DNA of 17,394 bases from an uncultured Helcococcus sp. (GCA_947253305.1 CAMXYZ010000013.1:1-17394); one strand, 5' to 3'; numbered from the stretch's first letter, positions 7,547 to 14,004 are shown. Notes: generated from the letters alone by a model not told the origin. Numbers and translations: made by a program.

Positions 7547-8122
7547 ATGCTATATGTAATAAGAGTAAATGATAAATTTAAGAAATATCTTCCAAATCTT
7601 ATTAATAATATGGAAGGAAAGAATTTAATATTAAGTCTAATTCAGGAAAATAGAGATCTGGAAATGTATTTTGATATAATTGATGAAATTATATACGATA
7701 ATTCAGATTATCTGAATAATATTGTAGATTTAGAACAAGTAAGTATTGAAATAGATGATAATATTGATATAGTTCCATCTTCGTATAAGATGAAGGTGAA
7801 AGAATATGACTTTAATTCTATTTTAAATGATATTGAAAGTGTGGACTATGATAATATATTAATATTGATAGATGATAAATTAGATATATCAAATCTACCT
7901 AATGAAGAAATCATATATTCTAGTGATTTAGATAATATTATTGAAAATGAAAAACTTATTATCACAGACAATAATAGAGTATATGACAATAATAAAATAT
8001 ATGGTTATCTCAATGATAATGAATCAGATTTAAAGATATTAATTGATAATTTACAGAATAATACATTACTTAATCCTCAAAAAAAATCTTTTATCCAAAG
8101 AATTAAAGGAATATTTAAATGA
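7547..8122 (+). CDS. Degenerate MinD-like protein lacking Walker A
   Basis: This 191-residue acidic protein has no obvious intact family match. It sits between PBP2 and RNase G, the slot that holds minCDE in many clostridial genomes, and parts resemble MinD. NRDLEMYFDI and EIIYDNSDYLNNIVDLEQ (35-64), then DNIDIVPSS (71-79), can be laid over MinD's NLDLxxGLENRIVYDLVDVxEG and xxLYLLPAS segments. YDNILILID (101-109) resembles the FDYIIIDSP strand. The C-terminus KKSFIQRIKGIFK (179-191) is a basic amphipathic helix like MinD's membrane-targeting sequence. There is no KGGxGKT/S deviant Walker A, and the first ~30 residues do not resemble a P-loop fold start. AGGA (7537-7540) precedes the ATG. It overlaps rng by ATGA. 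The MinD relationship is inference from weak similarity plus context; an unrelated peripheral membrane protein is the alternative. Confidence 0.6.
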   Translation: MLYVIRVNDKFKKYLPNLINNMEGKNLILSLIQENRDLEMYFDIIDEIIYDNSDYLNNIVDLEQVSIEIDDNIDIVPSSYKMKVKEYDFNSILNDIESVDYDNILILIDDKLDISNLPNEEIIYSSDLDNIIENEKLIITDNNRVYDNNKIYGYLNDNESDLKILIDNLQNNTLLNPQKKSFIQRIKGIFK

Positions 8123-9114
8123 GTAAAAATTTTAGATTTATCTATAAAAATGAATCCGAGTTAAGTAAAGACTCGGATTTATTTTTAGGAGAAGTTAAAA
8201 ATAATAGATTAATTAAATACACAAATCTATCAAATAGATTAATAGGAAATATTTATAGAGGAAGAGTTAAAGATTATTTAAAATCAATGGATGCTTTTAT
8301 TGTAGATATAGGTGAAGGCAAGGATGCAATACTAAAATCTTCTAATAGATTTAATGATATAAAAGTAGGTGAACAGATTATAGTCGAACTAGTAAAACAG
8401 AGCTATGATCAAAAAATGTACGAAATAAGTGAGTACCTAAGTCTATATCATAAAGATATAAAATTAGTACCCTATGCAAATCCTAACTCAAAAAGTATTG
8501 TTAAAAAATATAAATATCCATTTATCATAATATCTAAAGATATAGATGATGATATGATTAAAGAACAATATATGATATTAGAAGATAAATTTGAAAAGGT
8601 CTTATTAGAAAAAAACTATCTTCCAACTCCTAAATTATTAATATTATCAAATTATCTAGATAGATTTATAGAGGATTATGATGGAGATATTATATCCAAT
8701 ATTAAAATTGAGGGAACTCAATATGATACCAATTTTAATCCAAAGTATGATTCTCTAATAAATAAAGACTTGATATTATTAGAGAGTAAGAAAATTAAAA
8801 TAGATAATATCTCAATAGTAATCGAGAAATTGGAAGCGCTTACAGTAATTGATGTTAATTCAGGTTATAATAAAGAATATTCAAATAAAGAGCAAATGTC
8901 TTATGAAGTAAATATTAAAGCTATAGAAGAAATTGCTATTCAATTAAAGCTGAGAGAAATAAAAAAGATGATAATTATCGACTTTATTAGGCTTAATAAT
9001 GAAAATAAGCAAAAGATTATTGACGAATTAAAATCTAAATTTATTGAGTACAATATTAAACATAAAATAATGGGATATTCTAATTTAGAATTATTAGAAA
9101 TTATAATATATTGA
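8119..9114 (+). CDS. rng: Short RNase E/G family endoribonuclease
   Basis: RNase E/G enzymes cleave single-stranded A/U-rich RNA in mRNA decay and rRNA maturation. The 331-residue protein has the N-terminal strand and S1 domain (GNIYRGRVKDYLKSMDAFIVDIGEGKDAIL, described in part at 43-72). The catalytic core has ALTVIDVNSG (240-249, Asp245 and Asn247) and IIIDFIRL (285-292, Asp288), matching the metal ligands of E. coli RNase E. It ends at HKIMGYSNLELLEIIIY, where the family reads GxTKLGLVEMTRKR and continues to a CPxC zinc-link. That link and everything after it are missing. A strong hairpin lies inside codons 11-22. The gene overlaps its upstream neighbour by 4 nt and is followed directly by the rplU promoter. 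Active-site residues are intact, but quaternary assembly may differ. Confidence 0.9.
   Translation: MSKNFRFIYKNESELSKDSDLFLGEVKNNRLIKYTNLSNRLIGNIYRGRVKDYLKSMDAFIVDIGEGKDAILKSSNRFNDIKVGEQIIVELVKQSYDQKMYEISEYLSLYHKDIKLVPYANPNSKSIVKKYKYPFIIISKDIDDDMIKEQYMILEDKFEKVLLEKNYLPTPKLLILSNYLDRFIEDYDGDIISNIKIEGTQYDTNFNPKYDSLINKDLILLESKKIKIDNISIVIEKLEALTVIDVNSGYNKEYSNKEQMSYEVNIKAIEEIAIQLKLREIKKMIIIDFIRLNNENKQKIIDELKSKFIEYNIKHKIMGYSNLELLEIIIY
8151..8187 (+). promoter_or_regulatory. Terminator-like hairpin inside the start of rng
   Basis: AATCCGAGT (8153-8161) and ACTCGGATT (8171-8179) form a perfect 9 bp stem over a 9 nt loop. It extends by a G-U and a T-A pair to 8151/8181, and is followed by TTTTT (8182-8186). 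The CCGAG/CTCGG core is rare in DNA this AT-rich. It lies 32 nt inside the rng coding region and in the path of transcripts coming from the mre genes. It could attenuate transcription or protect or expose the rng mRNA. It may also be a coding coincidence (residues ESELSKDSD). Confidence 0.45.
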
Positions 9115-9115
9115 T

Positions 9116-9144
9116 TTGACAAAAATCTTGTAAAATGTTATACT
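9116..9144 (+). promoter_or_regulatory. Strong sigma-A promoter of rplU-prp-rpmA
   Basis: A perfect TTGACA -35 box (9116-9121) is separated by 17 bp from TATACT (9139-9144). The upstream TGT at 9136-9138 makes an extended -10. The predicted transcription start is near 9151. The -35 box begins 1 bp after the rng stop codon, so the ribosomal protein operon has its own strong promoter. Confidence 0.9.
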
Positions 9145-9150
9145 TGTCGA

Positions 9151-9206
9151 GTATCTAAACCGCATGATATGGGTTAAAAGCATAGTCACCTAATCAGCGA
9201 GAATAA
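9151..9206 (+). ncRNA. Candidate L21 leader (rplU cis-regulatory RNA)
   Basis: The 5' UTR between the promoter and rplU contains a conserved-looking, GC-richer block: CCGC (9160-9163), TATGGGTTAAAAGCATAG (9168-9185), CACCTAATCAGCG (9187-9199). It resembles the Rfam L21 leader found before rplU-ysxB-rpmA in low-GC Gram-positives, which is thought to be autoregulatory. Pairings visible here are CGC (9161-9163) with GCG (9197-9199), TATG (9168-9171) with CATA (9181-9184), and alternatively GGGT (9171-9174) with ACCT (9188-9191). The family assignment is from memory of the motif and context, not from a covariance search. Confidence 0.8.
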
Positions 9207-9225
9207 AAATAAAGGAGGAAGATAC

Positions 9226-9534
9226 ATGTACGCAGTAATAAAAACAGGTGGTAAACAATATCAAGTTAAAGAAGGCGATATCTTAAAAATCGAAAAATTA
9301 AATGTTGAAGAAGGTTCAACAGTTGACTTTGATGAAGTTTTACTAGTTTCAAATGAAAGTGGAGTAAAAGTTGGAAGTCCTTTTGTTGAAGGCGCTAAAG
9401 TTTCAGCAGAAGTTTTAGAACATGGAAAGAATCGTAAGATTGTAGTTTTCAAATACAAAGCTAAAAAAGGTTATTCAAAGAAACAAGGTCATAGACAACC
9501 ATTTACAAGAGTTAGAATAAATTCAATAGGATAA
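9226..9534 (+). CDS. rplU: 50S ribosomal protein L21
   Basis: A full-length 102-residue L21 that binds 23S rRNA. It begins MYAVIKTGGKQYQV and ends with KKGYSKKQGHRQPFTRVRI, both diagnostic. A consensus AAAGGAGG (9211-9218) lies 7 nt before the ATG, the best ribosome binding site in the window. The gene is preceded by its own promoter and candidate leader, which probably adjust synthesis to ribosome assembly. Its TAA stop overlaps the ATG of prp by 1 nt (9534), so Prp synthesis is probably coupled to L21. Confidence 0.99.
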   Translation: MYAVIKTGGKQYQVKEGDILKIEKLNVEEGSTVDFDEVLLVSNESGVKVGSPFVEGAKVSAEVLEHGKNRKIVVFKYKAKKGYSKKQGHRQPFTRVRINSIG

Positions 9535-9869
9535 TGATAAAAGTTGTATTTGAAAAAAAAGAAGATAAAATAGTTGGATTTAATATAAGTGGTCACGCAG
9601 AATATGATGAAAGTGGAAAAGACATTGTATGTGCAGCAGTAAGCATGCTTGTATATAATACTATAGACACAATGACCGACTTGCTTAAATTAAAAGATTA
9701 TATTGAATATAAAATTGATAATGACTTAATCACATTTAAATTGATTAAAGAATTAGATGAAGAGCAGGAAAAAAGTTTTAATTTAATAATGAAAAAATTA
9801 GAACTAGGGGTAATTTCAACTGTTGAAAGTTATAATAAATATATAGAATTATACTACGTGGAGGTATAA
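9534..9869 (+). CDS. prp: Ribosomal-processing cysteine protease Prp
   Basis: Prp (formerly YsxB) removes the N-terminal extension of L27 in Bacillota and relatives. The 111-residue protein has the catalytic pair: His21 in ISGHAEYDESGKD and Cys33 in IVCAAVSML. The fold-defining spacing of 12 residues between them is kept. It is encoded between L21 and its substrate L27, the usual order. The L27 encoded next has exactly the recognised extension, so the protease-substrate pair is complete. The start is the ATG overlapping the rplU stop. The ribosome binding site of rpmA is embedded at the end of this gene. Confidence 0.96.
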   Translation: MIKVVFEKKEDKIVGFNISGHAEYDESGKDIVCAAVSMLVYNTIDTMTDLLKLKDYIEYKIDNDLITFKLIKELDEEQEKSFNLIMKKLELGVISTVESYNKYIELYYVEV

Positions 9870-9870
9870 A

Positions 9871-10161
9871 ATGTTAAAATTAGATTTACAATTTTTTGCA
9901 AGTAAAAAAGGGGTATCTTCAACAAGAAACGGTAGAGACTCAAGAGCAAAAAGACTTGGAGCAAAAAAAACTAATGGACAATTCGTATTAGCTGGAAATA
10001 TCTTAGTAAGACAAAGAGGTACAAAGATTCATCCAGGTGAAAATGTAGGAATTGGTAAAGATGATACATTATTTGCTTTGGAAAGTGGAGTTGTTAAGTT
10101 TGAAAGACTTGGCAAGGATAGAAAAAAAGTTAGTGTATATCCAAAAGAAAAATTAGCTTAA
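9871..10161 (+). CDS. rpmA: 50S ribosomal protein L27 (Prp-processed form)
   Basis: A 96-residue L27 that sits near the peptidyl transferase centre. It starts MLKLDLQFFASKKGVSST; the first nine residues are the extension that Prp cuts after FF, leaving the functional Ala-Ser-Lys-Lys-Gly N-terminus. The core has NGRDSRAKRLGAKK and RQRGTKIHPGENVGIGKD, standard for L27. GTGGAGGT (9858-9865) provides a strong ribosome binding site 1 nt upstream of and overlapping the prp stop region. A terminator follows 11 nt after the stop. Confidence 0.99.
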   Translation: MLKLDLQFFASKKGVSSTRNGRDSRAKRLGAKKTNGQFVLAGNILVRQRGTKIHPGENVGIGKDDTLFALESGVVKFERLGKDRKKVSVYPKEKLA

Positions 10162-10172
10162 TAATAATCTAT

Positions 10173-10204
10173 ATATCCAGGATTCAATTCTGGATATTTT
10201 TTTT
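10173..10204 (+). terminator. Intrinsic terminator after rpmA
   Basis: ATATCCAG (10173-10180) pairs with CTGGATAT (10190-10197), and the stem can extend by three more pairs into the loop. Eight T residues follow (10197-10204). It ends the rplU-prp-rpmA transcript, though the obgE ribosome binding site is only about 10 nt downstream. Confidence 0.93.
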
Positions 10205-10224
10205 AATAAACTAGAGAGGTAAAT

Positions 10225-11499
10225 ATGTTTTTAGATGTAGCAAAGATTCTCTTAAGATCTGGAGCTGGTGGCGATGGAGCTATAGCTTGGAGAAGAGAGA
10301 AGTTTGAACCATCAGGCGGTCCGGCAGGTGGAGATGGAGGAAATGGGGGAAGTGTAATATTTCGTGCCGATTCTAATGTAAGTACTTTAATTGATTTTAA
10401 GTATAAGAGACATTTTTTCGCTGAAAATGGAGAGCCTGGTAAGAATAAAAATAGATATGGAAAAAAAGGTGAAGATTTAATAATTCGTGTGCCAGTAGGA
10501 ACTATAATAAGAGAAGCTAATTCAAACAAAATCATATATGATCTAGTTGAAGATAATGAAGAGTTCACTATATTAAAAGGTGGTAGAGGTGGAAAAGGAA
10601 ATACTAAATTTAAAAATTCCACTAGACAAGCACCAAGATTTGCCGAACCAGGTGAGAAGTCTCAAGAAATAGAAGTTATACTTGAGTTAAAATTAATTGC
10701 CGATGCAGGTTTAATTGGATTGCCTAATGTTGGTAAATCTTCAATATTATCAATTGTTTCTAATGCGAAACCAAAGATTGCGAATTATCATTTTACAACA
10801 TTGATACCAAATTTAGGAGTTGTAAAAATTGATGACGAGAATTCATTTCTATTAGCCGATATTCCAGGAGTTATAGAAGGTGCTAGTGAAGGCGTTGGAT
10901 TAGGATTAACTTTCTTAAAGCATATCGAAAGAACTAGATTATTAGTTCACGTTATTGATATGTCAGGTAGCGAAGGTAGAAATCCAATAGATGATTTCGA
11001 AACTATAATGAATGAATTAAAATCATATAGTTCCAAATTATCAGATAAAGATTTATTTGTTGTTGCAAATAAAATGGATCTACCAAATTCTAAAGATAAT
11101 TTAGAATTATTCAAACTAAATTATCCTGAATTAGATATTATTGAAACTTCAGCAGCGACTACAGAAGGTCTAGATGAATTAAAATATTATATATTCAAGA
11201 GATTACAAAATATCAAGAAAGAATATACAAGTATAGAAGAATATGATAAATTAGATTTAGAGGAATTCTTTAAAGTCGATAGAACAATTAAAGTTTATAA
11301 GGAAAACGAATTATATATTGTTGAAGGAAATCCAGTTGAAGAATTAGTTAGAAGAACTAATTTTATGGATTATCAATCTATCAGACATTTTGAGAAAGTA
11401 TTAGAAGATATGGGTGTTATGCAACAACTAATCGAATTAGGTGTTGAAGATGGAGATATAATTAATATAAGTGGAATAGAAATTGAATATTTCGGATAG
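10225..11499 (+). CDS. obgE: Obg/CgtA GTPase
   Basis: An essential GTPase that associates with the 50S subunit and links ribosome maturation with growth and stress. The 424 residues show three domains. The glycine-rich Obg fold (1-158) has GGPAGGDGGNGGSV and GGRGGKGN. The G domain (about 159-330) has G1 GLPNVGKS (165-172), the G2 Thr in HFTTLIPNLG, G3 DIPG (212-215), G4 NKMD (282-285) and a TSA G5 motif. The C-terminal OCT domain (about 345-424) is also present. GAGAGG (10214-10219) precedes the ATG. The gene follows the rpmA terminator by only 20 nt, so it relies on readthrough or a promoter not recognised here. It starts a tight run through comEA. Confidence 0.98.
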   Translation: MFLDVAKILLRSGAGGDGAIAWRREKFEPSGGPAGGDGGNGGSVIFRADSNVSTLIDFKYKRHFFAENGEPGKNKNRYGKKGEDLIIRVPVGTIIREANSNKIIYDLVEDNEEFTILKGGRGGKGNTKFKNSTRQAPRFAEPGEKSQEIEVILELKLIADAGLIGLPNVGKSSILSIVSNAKPKIANYHFTTLIPNLGVVKIDDENSFLLADIPGVIEGASEGVGLGLTFLKHIERTRLLVHVIDMSGSEGRNPIDDFETIMNELKSYSSKLSDKDLFVVANKMDLPNSKDNLELFKLNYPELDIIETSAATTEGLDELKYYIFKRLQNIKKEYTSIEEYDKLDLEEFFKVDRTIKVYKENELYIVEGNPVEELVRRTNFMDYQSIRHFEKVLEDMGVMQQLIELGVEDGDIINISGIEIEYFG

Positions 11500-11502
11500 G
11501 AG
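11498..11502 (+). promoter_or_regulatory. Ribosome binding site fixing the yhbY start
   Basis: AGGAG, overlapping the obgE stop codon, sits 4 nt before the ATG at 11507. An in-frame upstream ATT/ATA-type start near 11483 would lie inside obgE without such a site, so 11507 is preferred. Confidence 0.75.
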
Positions 11503-11506
11503 AATT

Positions 11507-11794
11507 ATGTTAAACTCAAAACAAAGAAAGTACTTAAAATCTCTATCTAATACTATGGACGTTAAGATTATTATTGGGAAGAATGGTATTAGTGAGAATT
11601 TAATTAAACAAATTGACGATACCCTAGAAGCGAATGAATTAGTTAAATTAAAAATATTAAAAAATAATTTATTTGATGATAAAGAAACTATAGAAGAAAT
11701 ATTAGAAAAAACTGATTCAGAACAAGTTTCACATATGGGTTCAAAATTTGTAATATATAGACAATCAAAAGATAAAATAATTGATTTACCATAG
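11507..11794 (+). CDS. yhbY: YhbY family RNA-binding protein (CRM domain)
   Basis: A 95-residue single CRM-domain protein that binds pre-50S particles and probably helps ribosome assembly. It starts MLNSKQRKYLKSLSN, the usual YhbY opening. It continues with the IIGKNGISENLIKQIDD segment (the GxxG-like RNA-binding loop) and ends with GSKFVIYRQSKD, the conserved final strand. The start at 11507 matches both the family N-terminus and the AGGAG at 11498-11502; an extended reading upstream into obgE adds eight residues with no family support. It fits the obg-yhbY-nadD ribosome/NAD gene order. Confidence 0.94.
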   Translation: MLNSKQRKYLKSLSNTMDVKIIIGKNGISENLIKQIDDTLEANELVKLKILKNNLFDDKETIEEILEKTDSEQVSHMGSKFVIYRQSKDKIIDLP

Positions 11795-11797
11795 GGA
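11793..11797 (+). promoter_or_regulatory. Ribosome binding site fixing the nadD start
   Basis: AGGGA overlaps the yhbY stop and lies 4 nt before the ATG at 11802. An upstream in-frame TTG (11781) inside yhbY has no comparable site, and the family N-terminus begins at the ATG. Confidence 0.65.
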
Positions 11798-11801
11798 TAT
11801 T

Positions 11802-12392
11802 ATGAGAAAAATAGGAATACTTGGAGCGTCATTTAATCCAATTCATATAGCACATTTGATAATTGCTGAACAAGCTAGAATAAGGCTAGACTTAGATAAA
11901 ATACTATTTATTCCAACATTTAATCCATATCATAAGAATGTTAATTTGATGGATTATGATGATAGGGTTAAGATGGTGAAGGATATTATAAAAGATAATA
12001 AATATTTTTCATTATCAGAGATAGAAAAAAATATTGAAGGGAATTCTTATTCCTTAAATATAATCAACGCTTTAATTGAAGAGGAAAAAGCTGATTATTA
12101 TTTTATTATTGGAAGTGACAATCTATTGAGTATTGATACTTGGTATAAATATGAAGATTTAATTAAAACAGTTAATTTAATAATATTTGAGAGACCAGGA
12201 TATCCATATGATAAAGACTTAGTAGAAAAATATCAAAGTATAACAGATAAGAAAATTTACTATTTTGATGATTTACAAATGCAAATTTCTTCATCTATGA
12301 TTAGAGAGAGTATAAGAAATGATGTATATCCAAGATATATATTAGCAGATAAGAGTATTAAATTTTTAAAGGAACATAATCCATGGAAATGA
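11802..12392 (+). CDS. nadD: Nicotinate-nucleotide adenylyltransferase
   Basis: NadD transfers AMP from ATP to nicotinate mononucleotide, the penultimate step of NAD synthesis. The 196-residue protein begins MRKIGILGASFNPIHIAHL, the nucleotidyltransferase signature. His15 and His18 form the HxGH-type motif, here HIAH with Ala in place of the usual Gly. The C-terminal ISSSMIRES motif is the family's ISSTxIR phosphate-binding site. FIIGSDNLLSIDTW in the middle is the expected substrate loop. It overlaps yqeK at its 3' end, as in most Bacillota. The choice of ATG 11802 over the upstream TTG rests on the family N-terminus and the AGGGA site. Confidence 0.97.
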   Translation: MRKIGILGASFNPIHIAHLIIAEQARIRLDLDKILFIPTFNPYHKNVNLMDYDDRVKMVKDIIKDNKYFSLSEIEKNIEGNSYSLNIINALIEEEKADYYFIIGSDNLLSIDTWYKYEDLIKTVNLIIFERPGYPYDKDLVEKYQSITDKKIYYFDDLQMQISSSMIRESIRNDVYPRYILADKSIKFLKEHNPWK

Positions 12393-12988
12393 GTTTCAAT
12401 GAAATAAAATCTAAATTAAAAGATGTATTAACAGAAAGTAGATATGAACATGTTCTTAGAGTCAATGAAATGGCTTTAAGATTGAATAGAGAATTAAATC
12501 TTAATTTAGACGAGAAAAAAATTCAATATGCAGCATTACTACATGATTGTGCTAAAAATAATGAAGAATTGTATTTTGAGAAATATAAAGATAAATATAA
12601 TTTAGATTATAATCAGATATTTAAAATTTATTCGATAGCTCACGCTATTATAGCACCTTTAGTAGTAATGGAAGAATATAATATATATGATGAGGATGTA
12701 TTAAATGCTATAAGATGGCATACTACTGGAAGAGAAAATATGTCGACTTTAGAAAAGCTAATATTTATAGCCGATTTCATTGAAATGGGTAGAGATTTTG
12801 ATGGCGTTGAACAAATAAGAAATAGAGTATTTGAAAATTCAAATGATTTAGATGGAACATTACTTTATATAATGAAGAATCAATTGATTTATTTTGTTAA
12901 AAAAGATACTATATTTGATATAGAGACATTGAAAGCAAGAAACTATTTAATAAAGAATAGAATACAAATTAGGAGAGATAATGAATAA
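12383..12988 (+). CDS. yqeK: YqeK, HD-domain Ap4A hydrolase
   Basis: YqeK proteins hydrolyse diadenosine tetraphosphate symmetrically to ADP. The 201-residue protein keeps the HD metal ligands: His23 (RYEHVLRV), His54-Asp55 (LLHDCAK), His87 (IAHAII), His113 (RWHTTGR) and Asp131 (IADFIE). Two in-frame starts are possible: ATG 12383, placed 9 nt after AGGA (12370-12373), and ATG 12389, which would make an ATGA overlap with the nadD stop. The first has better spacing and is used; the two differ by only two residues. Position between nadD and rsfS is the usual one. Confidence 0.95.
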   Translation: MEMSFNEIKSKLKDVLTESRYEHVLRVNEMALRLNRELNLNLDEKKIQYAALLHDCAKNNEELYFEKYKDKYNLDYNQIFKIYSIAHAIIAPLVVMEEYNIYDEDVLNAIRWHTTGRENMSTLEKLIFIADFIEMGRDFDGVEQIRNRVFENSNDLDGTLLYIMKNQLIYFVKKDTIFDIETLKARNYLIKNRIQIRRDNE

Positions 12989-13292
12989 AAAACTAGACCT
13001 AGTTGTGAGAGCTTGTGAAGATAAAAAAGGACAAGATATAAATGTTATCGACCTAAAAGGCAAGACTACAATTGCGGATTATTTTGTAATTGTAACTGCC
13101 AATTCTGGCCAACAGATTAAAGCTATTTCAGAAGAAATAGAAGAAAAAATCAAAGAAGCTGGATTTGAAGTTAATAGAGTTGAAGGATTGAGGGATTCAG
13201 CTTGGTTATTAATGGATTTAGGTGATATTATAGTTCATATATTTTCAGAAGAACAAAGGGAGTTTTATGATTTAGAGAAATTATGGAATTAA
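12981..13292 (+). CDS. rsfS: Ribosomal silencing factor RsfS
   Basis: RsfS binds L14 on the 50S subunit and blocks subunit joining when nutrients are scarce. The 103-residue protein shows the family core: IDLKGKTTIADYFVIVTANSG (about 23-43, described in part), then RVEGLRDSAWLLMDLGDIIVH, and FSEEQREFYDLEKLW at the end. AGGAG (12971-12975) lies 5 nt before the ATG, and the gene overlaps the yqeK stop by 8 nt. Size and motifs are typical. Confidence 0.97.
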   Translation: MNKKLDLVVRACEDKKGQDINVIDLKGKTTIADYFVIVTANSGQQIKAISEEIEEKIKEAGFEVNRVEGLRDSAWLLMDLGDIIVHIFSEEQREFYDLEKLWN

Positions 13293-13326
13293 TTCTTTAT
13301 TTTTAAAATTTACCAGGAGTTTTATT

Positions 13327-14004
13327 ATGAAAATAAGAAATTATATTGATAAAATATTTATGGCTTTTATTGCCATAGGATTAATAATTTTTGGATTTTA
13401 TAATAAATTTGAAAAAAATGAAGAAAGAAATAATATTAAACATTTAATAGCAGAAACAACTGAAGATATTAAAGAAAATTTAGATGCTAAAATAGTCCAA
13501 GCAGAATCTTTAGAAGAAATAATTAAAGAAACTGAGACGAAAATTGAAAAAATAATTGTACACATTTCTGGATGTGTAATGAATGAAGGCGTATATGAAT
13601 TTACTTCAGGAGATAGAATACAAAAAGCAGTAGATAGGGCTGGAGGGCTTTGTGAAGATGCTGATATCAGTAAAATAAATTTATCTCAAAAAATGTACGA
13701 TGAAATGAAAATTCATATATTAAAAAATGGTGAAACCGGACAAGAATTATTAGTAAATCAAAATGAAAAGAATACTGAAAATTCAGTAATAAATGATTTA
13801 GAATCTAATACAAAACTTATAAATATAAATATCGCTACAAAAGACGAATTGATGCAATTAAAAGGTATTGGTGATGTAAAGGCAGAGGCGATAATAAATT
13901 ATAGAAGCAATAATAAATTTGAAAAAATATCAGATATAAAAAATGTAAAAGGTATCGGTGATGGTACATTTGAAAAAATAAAAGATTTTATATCTGTAAA
14001 TTGA
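13327..14004 (+). CDS. comEA: ComEA-like DNA-binding competence protein
   Basis: ComEA holds incoming double-stranded DNA at the outer face of the membrane for uptake. The 225-residue protein has an N-terminal transmembrane segment (about 10-26) and a charged linker. An SLBB domain follows (about 75-133, IIVHISGCVMNEGVYEF and KAVDRAGGLCEDAD). The C-terminal tandem helix-hairpin-helix (164-225) has NINIATKDELMQLKGIGDV and NVKGIGDGTFEKIKDFI, the standard ComEA DNA-binding unit. AGGAG (13315-13319) precedes the ATG by 7 nt, after a 34 bp gap from rsfS that shows no promoter. No comEC or comEB is adjacent, so whether this organism is competent cannot be told from the window. Confidence 0.9.
   Translation: MKIRNYIDKIFMAFIAIGLIIFGFYNKFEKNEERNNIKHLIAETTEDIKENLDAKIVQAESLEEIIKETETKIEKIIVHISGCVMNEGVYEFTSGDRIQKAVDRAGGLCEDADISKINLSQKMYDEMKIHILKNGETGQELLVNQNEKNTENSVINDLESNTKLININIATKDELMQLKGIGDVKAEAIINYRSNNKFEKISDIKNVKGIGDGTFEKIKDFISVN

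Noticed and set aside
9813..9827. Palindrome TTTCAACTGTTGAAA inside prp
   Set aside because: Loop of one base, fully coding, no T tract; probably chance.
10203..10622. Minus-strand open frame of 139 codons opposite obgE
   Set aside because: Pro/Ser-rich shadow of the Gly-rich Obg domain; the + strand gene is certain.
11483..11506. Longer yhbY start inside obgE
   Set aside because: Non-ATG start without a ribosome binding site; family N-terminus and AGGAG point to 11507.
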